64,000 nucleotides of DNA from Paracoccus sp. C2R09 (GTDB lineage: Bacteria; Pseudomonadota; Alphaproteobacteria; Rhodobacterales; Rhodobacteraceae): assembly GCF_018860625.1 (NCBI RefSeq), contig NZ_JAHKQB010000014.1, forward strand, positions 280,129 to 344,128, read 5' to 3'. This document shows positions 1 through 8,379 of this stretch, in pieces. Below the pieces are notes generated by a model. That model was given only the letters and a program-made list of their open reading frames with translations, made no database searches and was not told the DNA's origin. Made by a program: the position numbers and the translations under genes. The stretch's first letter is position 1; each line of letters opens with the position of its first letter.

Positions 1-526
1 GGTGGATGCGCGCGACCGCGCCCCTGAGCACGACGAAGCGGCTGCCCGACAGCTTGGCGCCGGTCTCGAAATCCATGCCGGGGACGACGCCCGCGATCTC
101 GTAATGCTCTCGCGGCTTGAAGTCGAAGACCTGCGGATTGCCCCAACGGCGCAGCTCGACATTGTCGTCCTCGTCCTCGCCGTCGGGGACCATGTCCAGC
201 GGCAGGTTGGGGATCCCCATCAGCAGGTCGCGCAAGCGGGCGTCCAGCTCGTCCGCCTCGGCCTGCATCCGCGCGATATCGGCCTTCTTCTCGCCCACCA
301 GGGCACGAAGGCGCTGGAATTCCTCCTCGTCGCCGCGTGCCTTGGCGGCGCCGACTTCCTTGCTGGCCTTGTTCTGTTCGGCCTGCGCGGTCTCGGCGGC
401 GCTGATGCAGGCGCGGCGTTCGGAATCCAGCGACAGGATCTGGTTGCTCAGCCCGCTGAGGCCGCGCCGGTTCAGTGCGCGCTCGAAGGCTTCGGGATTT
501 TCACGGATGGCCCGGATATCATGCAT
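1..526 (-). CDS. serS: Seryl-tRNA synthetase, N-terminal part (cut by window edge)
   Basis: Seryl-tRNA synthetase charges tRNA-Ser in the cytoplasm. About 175 residues are present, beginning [18 protein letters not shown], a typical start of this class II synthetase. The next ~100 residues are charged and heptad-like ([20 protein letters not shown], then [19 protein letters not shown]), matching the N-terminal coiled-coil arm that grips the tRNA-Ser variable arm. The stretch [15 protein letters not shown] is the usual junction to the catalytic domain, which lies outside the window. The ATG at 526 is the natural family start. The C-terminus is missing only because the window ends. Confidence 0.95.
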   Translation of the reverse strand, partial: MHDIRAIRENPEAFERALNRRGLSGLSNQILSLDSERRACISAAETAQAEQNKASKEVGAAKARGDEEEFQRLRALVGEKKADIARMQAEADELDARLRDLLMGIPNLPLDMVPDGEDEDDNVELRRWGNPQVFDFKPREHYEIAGVVPGMDFETGAKLSGSRFVVLRGAVARIH

Positions 527-593
527 GGCGTCGATCCTGTCGCTTGGGAACGTCGCATGCCTAACCCATGGCCGCGCGGGACAAAAGCCCGCT

Positions 594-953
594 TCAGCTG
601 TCGGGGGCGCAGAACAGCTTGTACATCAGGCCCACGACCTCGGCCGCGCGGGGATCGGCGACCGAATAGTAGCGCGCCTTGCCGTCGCGTCGGCATTCGA
701 CCAGCCCCTCGGCGCGCAGCCGGGCCAGTTGCTGGCTGACCGCGGCCTGTCGCAGTCCCAGCAGATGCTCGAGTTCGCTGACGGTACGTTCGCCGGCCGA
801 CAGATGGCACAGGATCATCATCCGGCCTTCATGCGCCAGCGCCTTCATGAAGGCGCTGGCCTCGCCCGCGCGGCGGATCATCTCGGATTGGGTCATGCCC
901 GTGACAGCACGGGCCTCGCGTTGTCGTTCTGACATCTCCGTGATCTGGTTCAT
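594..953 (-). CDS. ArsR/SmtB-family repressor, SoxR/BigR-like
   Basis: This is a 119-residue winged-helix DNA-binding protein. The helix-turn-helix is visible at residues ~55-80 ([20 protein letters not shown]) followed by the wing ([14 protein letters not shown]). Two cysteines flank it, one in ILCHL and one in LVECRR, the arrangement used by the thiol-switch repressors BigR and SoxR that sense reactive sulfur; that role is inferred here. The ATG at 953 is preceded by a GGGGGAA ribosome-binding site; longer versions of the frame run into the upstream gene. Fourteen bases separate it from the SoxS-like gene, so the two are probably one operon. Confidence 0.85.
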   Translation of the reverse strand: MNQITEMSERQREARAVTGMTQSEMIRRAGEASAFMKALAHEGRMMILCHLSAGERTVSELEHLLGLRQAAVSQQLARLRAEGLVECRRDGKARYYSVADPRAAEVVGLMYKLFCAPDS

Positions 954-967
954 GTCGTCTTCCCCCT

Positions 968-1342
968 TCAATATGCCGCGCCGCTGCGGCTCAGCGCCGA
1001 ACTCAGGCGCTCGTGAAATGTCGCGGCGTCGGAATATCCCTCGAACCGAGCGATCTCGACCCCGCCCTGCAGGATCAGGAAGCTCGGCGTGACGCGCGGC
1101 ATCCGTCCGATGGCAAGCCCGTCGGGCCATGCGGCATCCATCGGCTGTTCGATCATCGGCGCGACCCGCGCGGCGGGCGTGCGCCCGTATCCCGGCATGA
1201 CCTCGCGCCGGAAATCCGCGCTTTCGTGGCAGTCACGCGATGTGATCACCATCAGCTGAAGGCCCGGCGCGGCGGCTGCGCGCAGGGGGATCCAGCTGAC
1301 CATCAGGCCGGCAATGACGGCTCGTCTCGATGGCGTCGGCAT
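968..1342 (-). CDS. SoxS-like exported thioredoxin-fold protein with one motif cysteine
   Basis: This 124-residue protein has a twin-arginine-like or Sec signal (MPTPSRRAVIAGLMV, then an AAAAP cleavage region) and a thioredoxin-like body. The active-site position reads SRDCHES, so the first cysteine is kept but the second is serine. The later cis-proline strand (RVTPSFLIL) and GGVEIARFEGY are typical of the SoxS family. SoxS of Paracoccus is a periplasmic thiol-disulfide protein encoded with soxR and keeps the thiosulfate-oxidising Sox system active. No sox structural gene is visible here, so the partner of this protein is unknown. Confidence 0.7.
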   Translation of the reverse strand: MPTPSRRAVIAGLMVSWIPLRAAAAPGLQLMVITSRDCHESADFRREVMPGYGRTPAARVAPMIEQPMDAAWPDGLAIGRMPRVTPSFLILQGGVEIARFEGYSDAATFHERLSSALSRSGAAY

Positions 1343-1477
1343 GGAAGGCGGCTCCTTTCGGCGATGGGGCAGTTTACGCCCCGGGGGGTGCGTCTGGCAA
1401 GCAAGCTGCGCGGCCTGCAAGCCTTGTCCGCGGGTCTTCGCTGGTCCAGTCTGTCGTGAAACGGATCGGCGGGGATC

Positions 1478-2446
1478 ATGGATCAGCTTATTCAGCCATT
1501 GCTGCAGGGGGACCGGCGGGCCTTGTCGCGCGCGATCACGCTGGTGGAATCGACCCGACCCGACCATCGCGCACGGGCCCAGGACCTGCTGGCGGTGCTG
1601 CCGCCCGCGCCTGGCAGCCTGCGGATCGGGATGTCGGGCACGCCGGGGGTGGGCAAGTCCACCTTCATCGAGGCCTTCGGCACCGCCCTGACCGAGGCGG
1701 GCCTGCGCGTGGCGGTGCTGGCGGTCGATCCGTCCTCGACCCGGTCGGGCGGCTCGATCCTGGGCGACAAGACCCGGATGGAGATGCTGTCGCGCAATCC
1801 GCGCGCCTTCATCCGGCCCAGCCCCTCCAGCGCGCAGCTGGGCGGCGTCGCCCGCCGCACCCGCGAGGCGCTGCGCCTGTGCGAGGCCGCGGGCCACGAC
1901 ATCGTCCTGATCGAGACGGTGGGCGTCGGCCAGTCCGAGACGCTGGTGGCCGAGATGACGGACCTGTTCGTGCTGCTGCTGGCGCCTGCGGGGGGCGACG
2001 AATTGCAGGGCGTCAAGCGCGGCATCATGGAGATGGCCGACCTCGTGCTGGTCAACAAGGCCGATGGCGACCTGCTGCCGACGGCCCGCCGGACGGTCGC
2101 GGATTACGCGGGCGCGCTGCGCCTGCTGCGCAAGCGGCCCCAGGACCCCGAAGGATTCCCCAAGGCGCTGGCCGTGTCGGCGGCGACCGGTTCGGGCCTG
2201 CCCGAGGCATGGGACCAGATGCAGACCCTTGCCAGGTGGCGCAAGGAGGCCGGGCATTTCGACACGAACCGCGCCCAGCAGGCGCGGCACTGGTTCATGG
2301 CCGAACTGCGCGCGGGTCTTCTGGCGCAGCTGGAGACCCCGGATGCGCGCATGCAGGTCGAACGGCTGGGCAGGCGCGTGGCGGCGGGCGATCTGCCCCC
2401 CGGGCAGGCCGCGCATGAGATGCTGGACTGGCTGGGCGAAAGATGA
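1478..2446 (+). CDS. meaB: Methylmalonyl-CoA mutase-associated GTPase MeaB
   Basis: MeaB is a G3E-family GTPase chaperone that gates cobalamin loading and protects adenosylcobalamin-dependent acyl-CoA mutases. The 322-residue protein shows the P-loop GTPGVGKS at residues 54-61, the switch region with LAVDPSSTRSGGSILGDKTRM, the ETVGVGQSE motif near 147-154, and the guanine-specificity motif NKAD at 193-196. Length and motif order fit MeaB/ArgK. No mutase gene is in the window, so the partner is encoded elsewhere. cobQ at 32.9 kb shows that the organism makes cobamides. Confidence 0.95.
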   Translation: MDQLIQPLLQGDRRALSRAITLVESTRPDHRARAQDLLAVLPPAPGSLRIGMSGTPGVGKSTFIEAFGTALTEAGLRVAVLAVDPSSTRSGGSILGDKTRMEMLSRNPRAFIRPSPSSAQLGGVARRTREALRLCEAAGHDIVLIETVGVGQSETLVAEMTDLFVLLLAPAGGDELQGVKRGIMEMADLVLVNKADGDLLPTARRTVADYAGALRLLRKRPQDPEGFPKALAVSAATGSGLPEAWDQMQTLARWRKEAGHFDTNRAQQARHWFMAELRAGLLAQLETPDARMQVERLGRRVAAGDLPPGQAAHEMLDWLGER

Positions 2447-2530
2447 CGCATCGCGAAATGACTGCCCGATTTGCGGCCCCGTCGTGGTCCGGGCCGTGGC
2501 ATGATGGGACGCATGACGAAAGGTGTTCCC

Positions 2531-3610
2531 ATGCGCGATGCGACCGATGACACGCTCTATCAGGCGCTTCTGGCGCGCGATCCGGCCTATGAGGGGCGGG
2601 CGCTGGTCGGCGTCACCTCGACCGGGATCTTCTGCCGCCTCACCTGCCCGGCGCGCAAGCCACTGGCCCGGAACTGCCGGTGGTTCGCGGATGCGGCCGC
2701 GGCGCGGGCGGCCGGGTTCCGCCCCTGCCTGCGCTGCCGCCCCGAGGATCGGCCATTGCCCGCGCTGGTCGAGGGGCTGCTGGCGCAGCTGCAGGCGCAG
2801 CCGGATCGGCGCTGGACCGAAGCCGATCTGGCCGCGATGGGGCATGACCCCTCCACGGTGCGGCGCCAGTTCCGCACGCATATGGGGCGCAGTTTCCTGC
2901 AGATGGCGCGCGAGGTGCGGATGCGGCAGGGTCTGGAACGTATCGCAATCGGGGATGACGTGATCGAGGCACAGCTGGAGGCGGGGTTCGACAGCGCATC
3001 GGGGTTTCGGGCGGCGTTCAGGCGGCTTTTCGGCCATGCGCCGCAGGATCTGCGGCAGGGGGGCGATCTGTCGGCGGAATGGCTGGACACGCCGCTTGGG
3101 GGCATGATCGCCATCGTGGACGACCGGTCGCTGCACCTGCTGGAATTCGTGGACCGCAAGGCGCTGCCGGCAGGGCTTCAGCGATTGTCGCGCATGGTGG
3201 GCGGACGGATCGGGCTGGGGCGCAGGCCCGTGACCGACCGGGTCGAGGCCGCGCTGCAGGATTTCTTCGCGGGCCGGGACGGGCGGCTGGACCTGCCGGT
3301 GACGCTGCACGGGACAGAATTCCAGCGCCGCGTCTGGACCGCGCTGCGCCAGGTGCCGCCCGGCGAGACGCGGAGCTATGGCGGGCTGGCTGCCGATATC
3401 GGCAGCCCCCGTGCCGTCCGCGCGGTGGCCGCGGCCAATGCCGGGAACCGATTGGCGCTGGTGGTTCCCTGCCATCGCGTGATAGGAAGCGACGGCAAGC
3501 TGACCGGTTATGCAGGCGGTCTGTGGCGCAAGGAGCGGCTCATCGCGCTCGAGGCGTCCTATCGCGATCCGGGGGCGAATCGGGTTGACGCAGGGCAGTT
3601 GCCGCTGTAA
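2531..3610 (+). CDS. ada: Ada: methylphosphotriester sensor and O6-alkylguanine-DNA methyltransferase
   Basis: Ada repairs alkylated DNA and activates the adaptive response. Of 359 residues, the N-terminal AdaA domain carries four zinc cysteines (C35, C39, C66, C69), of which C35 is expected to accept methyl groups from phosphotriesters. An AraC-type helix-turn-helix region follows at about residues 90-170, then the methyltransferase domain with the acceptor motif PCHRV at 313-317 (C314). The length matches E. coli Ada (354 residues). I chose ATG 2531 because AAAGGTG lies 7 bases upstream; an in-frame ATG at 2513 is also possible. The gene stands alone after meaB. Confidence 0.93.
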   Translation: MRDATDDTLYQALLARDPAYEGRALVGVTSTGIFCRLTCPARKPLARNCRWFADAAAARAAGFRPCLRCRPEDRPLPALVEGLLAQLQAQPDRRWTEADLAAMGHDPSTVRRQFRTHMGRSFLQMAREVRMRQGLERIAIGDDVIEAQLEAGFDSASGFRAAFRRLFGHAPQDLRQGGDLSAEWLDTPLGGMIAIVDDRSLHLLEFVDRKALPAGLQRLSRMVGGRIGLGRRPVTDRVEAALQDFFAGRDGRLDLPVTLHGTEFQRRVWTALRQVPPGETRSYGGLAADIGSPRAVRAVAAANAGNRLALVVPCHRVIGSDGKLTGYAGGLWRKERLIALEASYRDPGANRVDAGQLPL

Positions 3611-3613
3611 TCA
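3585..3613 (+). promoter_or_regulatory. Predicted rpmB promoter overlapping the end of ada
   Basis: TTGACG (3585-3590), a 17-base spacer and TAATCA (3608-3613). The -10 element contains the ada stop codon TAA. The same two hexamers with the same spacing occur before tRNA-Tyr. Transcription would start near 3620. Confidence 0.6.
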
Positions 3614-3630
3614 CCCGCGAACGGAATTCC

Positions 3631-3654
3631 GGGCGCTGCCTCGCGGCGCCCTTT
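3631..3654 (+). terminator. Hairpin between ada and rpmB
   Basis: A 9-base-pair stem (3631-3639 with 3643-3651, one G-T pair) has loop CTC and is followed by TTTC. It may end ada transcription. It also lies inside the predicted rpmB leader, so an attenuator role is possible. Confidence 0.5.
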
Positions 3655-3714
3655 CACATTGGGACGGACCCACCGCCGGGAACGCCCGCATAGCTGAGAC
3701 GAAGGAACAACACC

Positions 3715-4017
3715 ATGTCGCGCGTCTGCGAACTGACCGGCAAAGGCCCGATGACAGGCAACAATGTCAGCCACGCCAACAACAAGACCCGTCGCCGTTT
3801 TCTGCCCAACCTGAACGACGTCACGCTGATGTCGGAAAAGCTGGGCCGCAGCTTCTCGCTGCGCATTTCGGCAGCCGCCCTGCGTTCGGTCGATCACCGT
3901 GGTGGTCTCGACGCCTTCCTGGCGAAAGCCAAGGACACCGAGCTGTCGGATCGTGCGCTGAAGATCAAGCGTGAGATCGCGAAGTCGACCGAAGGCGCAG
4001 CCGCCCTTTCGGCCTGA
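3715..4017 (+). CDS. rpmB: 50S ribosomal protein L28
   Basis: L28 is a component of the large ribosomal subunit. The 100-residue sequence is canonical: [20 protein letters not shown] at the start, then [12 protein letters not shown] and [11 protein letters not shown]. It is typical of the slightly long alphaproteobacterial form. A GAAGGA ribosome-binding site lies upstream of ATG 3715. The gene appears monocistronic, with a strong predicted promoter at 3585-3613 and a terminator-like hairpin after it. Confidence 0.98.
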   Translation: MSRVCELTGKGPMTGNNVSHANNKTRRRFLPNLNDVTLMSEKLGRSFSLRISAAALRSVDHRGGLDAFLAKAKDTELSDRALKIKREIAKSTEGAAALSA

Positions 4018-4060
4018 GGTTCCGGCGGCAGGGTGGTCCTGCCGACAGACCTGACGGATT

Positions 4061-4083
4061 GCCCCGCCACCGGCGGGGCTTTC
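4061..4083 (+). terminator. Terminator after rpmB
   Basis: The arms GCCCCGCC (4061-4068) and GGCGGGGC (4072-4079) form a perfect 8-base-pair stem with loop ACC, followed by TTTC. The T-tract is short. Confidence 0.6.
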
Positions 4084-4153
4084 GCATTTCGGCCTGCGAC
4101 GGATCGTCTTTTGCCTGCTGACCTGCCCGGTTGCCGCTGCTAGGGTCCGCCGC

Positions 4154-4507
4154 ATGTTCCGGCCCCTGCCCATATTGCTGGCGATCGCCATTGCGCTGAC
4201 CTCGGTCGGGATCGGTGCCGCGCGCGGCACGATCGGCAGCGGCGGGCAGATCGTCCTGTGCACCGGGAACGGCGTCGTCACGGTGCCGGACGGGCGGGGC
4301 GGCGGCGACGTGCATCTCTGTCCGGACATGGCGCTGGCCTTCCTGCAGGCCCCCTTGCCGGCCGATGCGGGCCTGCCTGCCCGGGCGGGGCTGCCGCGAT
4401 CCATCCATTGGCCGGACACGGCGCAGGCGATGCGTCCTGCCGGGGATGTGTCCTTCCGGGCGCGCGATCCGCCGGGCGGGTTTCCGAGAACGACCACGGA
4501 AACCTGA
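4154..4507 (+). CDS. Small exported protein upstream of PCu(A)C, candidate copper-sensing leader gene
   Basis: This 117-residue protein begins with a clear hydrophobic signal segment (residues ~4-22). It has a cysteine in IVLCTGNG, a second in VHLCPD, and ends in a basic, proline-containing tail (RARDPPGGF). The next gene, the copper chaperone PCu(A)C, starts 18 bases after its stop. Small secreted proteins with spaced cysteines and a proline-containing tail precede copper genes in related bacteria; CutF of Rhodobacter capsulatus acts as a translational copper sensor. Assigning that role here is inference. A DUF2946-like relationship is possible. An AGGG site precedes the ATG. Confidence 0.65.
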   Translation: MFRPLPILLAIAIALTSVGIGAARGTIGSGGQIVLCTGNGVVTVPDGRGGGDVHLCPDMALAFLQAPLPADAGLPARAGLPRSIHWPDTAQAMRPAGDVSFRARDPPGGFPRTTTET

Positions 4508-4525
4508 ACCCCAAGGAACACGACC

Positions 4526-4993
4526 ATGAAACTTCTTCTTCCGACCGGCCTGCTGGCCCTGATGCCGATTGCGGCCTTCGCCCATGACGGAATGCATGTG
4601 AACGACGCCTTCGCCCGCAGCACCAACCCGGTGACCGCGGCGATCTTCATGCAGCTGGAAAACCACCGCGATGTCGCCTGCACGCTGCAGGGCGTCACCT
4701 CGGACGCGGCCGAACGGGTCGAACTGCACACCCATGCCGAGGAAGACGGCGTCATGCGCATGGGCAAGATCGAGGGCGGGATCGAGATCCCGGCGGGCGA
4801 GGCGCACGAGATGATGCGCGGCGCGGACCATGTGATGATGATGGGCCTGACCGCGCCCCTGAAGGACGGCGATCAGGTCGCCTTCACGCTGGATTTCGGC
4901 GATTGCGGCACGGTCGATGTCGATGCCGTCGTGGATAACGAACGCGGCGCGATGGATCACGGCGACGGGCATGACGCCCATGCCGGACACTGA
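4526..4993 (+). CDS. Periplasmic copper chaperone PCu(A)C
   Basis: PCu(A)C proteins bind Cu(I) in the periplasm and help deliver it to the CuA site of cytochrome c oxidase. The 155-residue protein has a signal peptide (MKLLLPTGLLALMPIAAFAH) and the copper-binding pattern with H68, M79, H102 and M104, spaced as in the family motif H-X10-M-X21/22-H-X-M. A His/Asp-rich tail (MDHGDGHDAHAGH) may bind additional metal. A ribosome-binding site AAGGA precedes ATG 4526. It is probably cotranscribed with the small exported protein in front. Confidence 0.92.
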   Translation: MKLLLPTGLLALMPIAAFAHDGMHVNDAFARSTNPVTAAIFMQLENHRDVACTLQGVTSDAAERVELHTHAEEDGVMRMGKIEGGIEIPAGEAHEMMRGADHVMMMGLTAPLKDGDQVAFTLDFGDCGTVDVDAVVDNERGAMDHGDGHDAHAGH

Positions 4994-5000
4994 TCGCTAA

Positions 5001-5654
5001 TCAGGCCGCCAGTCGGCCGATCAGCTGCGCCGTGACGGGGCCCAGTTCGGCCACGATGCGGCGCACCCCCTCGGCCGAGGCATGGACCCCGTCGGGCTGC
5101 AGCAGCGGCCCGCGCAGCTCGGGGTCGACCGCCGCCAGGGGCGCATAGAGATCGGGCAGCAGAAGCGCGCCGTGCCGTTCGGCCAGACGCGGCCACAGCG
5201 CGGCCCAATCCGCGCGCCAGTCGTCCGGGCCCTTGGGGGCCTGGATGCCCACCAGCAACAGGGGACGCCCGCCACGCCCCGCGCGGGTCAGGATCGCATC
5301 CAGATTGGGTTCGGCATCCGCCGCCGTCCAGCCGCGCAGCATGTCGTTGCCGCCCAGTTCAACCATGACGGCGTCGGGATCGTGGCGGGGCATCGAGACC
5401 TCGATCCGGATGCGCCCGCCATAGGTGGTATCGCCCGACAGGCCGCCATTCAGCAGCATCGCCGGACGATCCGCCGCCCTCAGCCATCCCGAAAGCTGCG
5501 GCACCAGCCCCTGATCCTGGTCCAGCCCGTATCCCGCCGTCAGGCTGTCGCCGAAGCACAGGATGCGCGGCGCCCCCTGGGCAAGTGCGGGAAGGGCAGG
5601 CGCAAGCGCGCCCGCGGCAGCAAGGGACAGCAGATGGCGGCGGTTCAGCTTCAT
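5001..5654 (-). CDS. SGNH/GDSL esterase (arylesterase, TesA-like)
   Basis: This is a 217-residue exported hydrolase of the SGNH superfamily, like E. coli TesA thioesterase/lysophospholipase. The signal peptide carries RRHLLSLAAAGALAPALPALA. Block I is CFGDSLTAGYG with nucleophile S37, the glycine block is GLSGDTT, block III is GGND with N103, and block V is DGVH with D188 and H191, so the catalytic set is complete. Its ATG overlaps the copA stop by 4 bases, which implies translational coupling to the copper ATPase. The real substrate cannot be deduced. Confidence 0.88.
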   Translation of the reverse strand: MKLNRRHLLSLAAAGALAPALPALAQGAPRILCFGDSLTAGYGLDQDQGLVPQLSGWLRAADRPAMLLNGGLSGDTTYGGRIRIEVSMPRHDPDAVMVELGGNDMLRGWTAADAEPNLDAILTRAGRGGRPLLLVGIQAPKGPDDWRADWAALWPRLAERHGALLLPDLYAPLAAVDPELRGPLLQPDGVHASAEGVRRIVAELGPVTAQLIGRLAA

Positions 5655-8032
5655 GCGGCGGACCTCAGGCGTAGGGCATTGGTGATGACGAAGACCGATG
5701 ACAGGGCCATCGCGCCAGCCCCCAGCATAGGCGACAGCTGCGGTCCGCCGAAAGGCACCAGCACCCCCATCGCGACCGGAATCAACGCGACGTTATAGGC
5801 GAATGCCCAGAAGAGGTTCTGCCGGATGTTGCGCATCACCGCCCGCGACAGGCGGATGGCCCGGGCCACGCCCTCGGGCTCGCCCGAGATGAGGACCGCG
5901 TCGGCGGCCTCGATGGCGATGTCGGTGCCGGTGCCGATGGCGATGCCCGTGGGCGCGGCGGCAAGGGCCGGGGCGTCGTTGATCCCGTCGCCGACGAAGA
6001 CGCCGCCTTCGCCCAGCTCGCCGATCAGGCGCAGCTTGTCCTCGGGCAGAAGCCCGGCCTCGACCCGGTCGATGCCCAGGCGGTCCGCCACCGCACGTGC
6101 CGTCTGCGGGCGGTCGCCCGACAGGATCGCGGTGCGCACGCCCATCTCGTGCAGCGCGGCGATCGCGGCCTTGGCCCCTTCGCGTTCGCGGTCGGCCAGT
6201 GACAGGGTGGCCATGTGCCGCCCGTCGATGGCCAGCAGCACCTCGGTGCCCTCGTCAGATCCGGCAAGGGCGGGCAGGGGGGCGATGCCCGCATCGCGAA
6301 GGGCCGCGGCATTGCCCAGCAGAATGCGCCGCCCCTCGACCAGCGCCTGCAGGCCACGACCGGGGGTGGCCTCGACCTCGGACGCCTCGGGCAGGGGGCC
6401 GTCATGGGCCGCAAGGATCGCCGCCGCCAGGGGATGTTCGGAACGTGCCTCGGCCGCGGCGGCAAGACGCAGCGCTTCGGACCGGTCGATCCCGTCGGTC
6501 AGGATGCCGGTCAGGCGGGGCTTGCCCTCGGTCAGGGTGCCGGTCTTGTCGAAGGCCACGATCTGCGCGTCAGCCAATCGCTGCAACGCGTCGCCGCGAC
6601 GGAAGAGGATGCCCAGCTGCGCCGCGCGGCCCCCGCCCACCATGATGCCGACCGGCACGGCCAGCCCCATCGCGCAGGGGCAGGCGATGATCAGAACGGC
6701 CACGGCGGCGACGACGGCATGGGCCAGCCCCGGCCCGAAGGCCAGCCACAGAAGGAAGGTCAGTACCGACAGTCCGATGACGGCAGGCACGAAGACCCGC
6801 GTCACCCGATCGACCAGCGCCTGCACCGGCAGACGGGCGGATTGCGCATCGGCCACCATCTGCACGATCCGCGACAGCACCGTGTCCTGCCCCGTCGCCG
6901 TCACGCGATAGGTCAGCGCGGTCCGCCCGTTCATCGTGCCGCCGATCAGCCGGTCGCCCGGCGATTTCGAGACCGGCAGCGCCTCGCCCGTCAGCATGGA
7001 TTCGTCCAGATCGCCCCGGCCCTCGACCAGTTCGCCGTCCAGCGCCACGCGTTCGCCCGGGGCCAGCTGCAGCAGGTCGCCCGGCACCAGCGTTTCCACC
7101 GGAACCTGGCGGGGTTGGCCGTCGCGGATCAACGTCACGCTGTCGGGCCGCAGCGATACCAGCGCGCGGATGGCCTGCCCGGCCTGTCCGCGTGCCCGCG
7201 CCTCCAGCCAGCGGCCGGTCAGGATCAGCGTCACGATGACGGCCGCGGCTTCGAACCAGACAGCGCGCGATGCTTCGGGCACGATCTGGGGAGCAAGCGT
7301 CACCACGGTCGAGAAGGCGAAGGCCGCGCCCGAACCAAGTGCGACGAGGCTGTTCATCTCGGGCGCGCCGCGCAGCAGGGCGGGGATGCCCGCGCGGAAG
7401 AAGCGCCGCCCCGGAATGGCCAGCACCGCGAAGGCCAGCAGCATCTGAGCGACCCACAGCATGCGCATCGGAACCAGCCCGTGCAGCCAGTCGTGGAAGC
7501 CGGGGAACACGTGGCCGCCCATCTCGGTCACGAAGATCGGCAGCGTCAGCAGGGCCGCCAGCAGCGCGTCGCGCGCAAGGGGGGCGGCCTCGTCCTCGGG
7601 GATGTCGGCGTGATCGGCGGCGGGGCGGGCAGGATAGCCCAGATCGGTCACGATCCCCGCCAGCGCCGCGGGGTCGAGGCTGGGCGCATGGGTGATCACG
7701 GCCTGATGGGTCGCAAGGTTCACCTGCGCCTCGGCGATCTCGGGGCGGTCCTGCAGGGCGCGTGTCACGCGACCTGCACAGGACGCGCAGCTCATGCCCT
7801 CGATCGACAGGCGGGTGGTCTGCAGCTGCGCGGGATAGCCCGCATCGTCCAGCGCGCGGCGGATGTCGGACAGGCTGGCCTGTCCCAAACCGATGCGCGC
7901 GCTGCGCGTCATCGGGTTCACGGATTGCGATGCGATGCCGGGAACACCGTCCAGCGCGCGACCCACGCGGGTCGCGCATCCGGCGCAGCTGATCCCCGGA
8001 ACGGGAAGTTCGATTTCAGTCGTGCTTGTCAT
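5651..8032 (-). CDS. copA: Copper-exporting P1B-type ATPase CopA
   Basis: This is a 793-residue heavy-metal ATPase that pumps Cu(I) out of the cytoplasm. Two N-terminal HMA domains carry GISCAGC (C16, C19) and GMSCASC (C82, C85). The membrane metal motif is CPC at 451-453, the phosphorylation site DKTGT has D495, SEHPLA lies near 531, and GDGINDAPAL spans 681-690. The last membrane helix has MALSSVFVITNALRLR, the methionine/double-serine pattern of Cu(I) pumps. I prefer ATG 8032, preceded by GGTGAGG; a GTG at 8044 is the alternative. The gene is coupled to the esterase downstream. Confidence 0.95.
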   Translation of the reverse strand: MTSTTEIELPVPGISCAGCATRVGRALDGVPGIASQSVNPMTRSARIGLGQASLSDIRRALDDAGYPAQLQTTRLSIEGMSCASCAGRVTRALQDRPEIAEAQVNLATHQAVITHAPSLDPAALAGIVTDLGYPARPAADHADIPEDEAAPLARDALLAALLTLPIFVTEMGGHVFPGFHDWLHGLVPMRMLWVAQMLLAFAVLAIPGRRFFRAGIPALLRGAPEMNSLVALGSGAAFAFSTVVTLAPQIVPEASRAVWFEAAAVIVTLILTGRWLEARARGQAGQAIRALVSLRPDSVTLIRDGQPRQVPVETLVPGDLLQLAPGERVALDGELVEGRGDLDESMLTGEALPVSKSPGDRLIGGTMNGRTALTYRVTATGQDTVLSRIVQMVADAQSARLPVQALVDRVTRVFVPAVIGLSVLTFLLWLAFGPGLAHAVVAAVAVLIIACPCAMGLAVPVGIMVGGGRAAQLGILFRRGDALQRLADAQIVAFDKTGTLTEGKPRLTGILTDGIDRSEALRLAAAAEARSEHPLAAAILAAHDGPLPEASEVEATPGRGLQALVEGRRILLGNAAALRDAGIAPLPALAGSDEGTEVLLAIDGRHMATLSLADREREGAKAAIAALHEMGVRTAILSGDRPQTARAVADRLGIDRVEAGLLPEDKLRLIGELGEGGVFVGDGINDAPALAAAPTGIAIGTGTDIAIEAADAVLISGEPEGVARAIRLSRAVMRNIRQNLFWAFAYNVALIPVAMGVLVPFGGPQLSPMLGAGAMALSSVFVITNALRLRSAA

Positions 8033-8287
8033 GATTGGCCTCACCAGGATTGCAGAAATTGGCTGCGATCGGTGGGGCCGGGGGCGCCTGCGGTCGTGCG
8101 GGTGCGCGATCGGGGGGATCGGTCGCGGGCCGGATCACGGCGGGGGGCAGGGGGTGGCATGCGGCGCGCGACAGGCGCCTGCGGGCCGAGACATGGCAGC
8201 GGCACGACCTGTCGCCCCGTCCGCGGCAGAGATGCGGCGGGCGTGTGCTTGCCTTGCGGGCATGACAGGTGTGGGCCTCTTCCATGT

Positions 8288-8309
8288 GCAACAGATGTGG
8301 GTCTGTTGC
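8288..8309. promoter_or_regulatory. Perfect 8-base inverted repeat, candidate operator
   Basis: GCAACAGA (8288-8295), six spacer bases, then TCTGTTGC (8302-8309). It lies in the divergent copA / L,D-transpeptidase region, close to TTGACC on the reverse strand. It does not match the CueR dyad. The regulator is unknown. Confidence 0.45.
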
Positions 8310-8349
8310 GTTTGGGTCAAGGCCCCGGTGCCATCACGCCTCGTCTCGG

Positions 8350-8379
8350 TTGCGGGAAGGATGCGTTTCGCGGTATCGC
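8350..8379 (+). promoter_or_regulatory. Possible promoter of the L,D-transpeptidase gene
   Basis: TTGCGG (8350-8355), an 18-base spacer and TATCGC (8374-8379), about 30 bases before the start codon. The -10 match is moderate. Confidence 0.35.

Noticed and set aside
968..3475. 835-codon reverse frame covering meaB and ada
   Set aside because: Only its last 124 codons (968-1342), the SoxS-like gene, have a plausible start and a signal peptide; the rest mirrors forward genes.
8280..8345. CueR site for copA
   Set aside because: The dyad is not the CCTTCC/GGAAGG type and is not centred between the TTGACC and a plausible -10 element.
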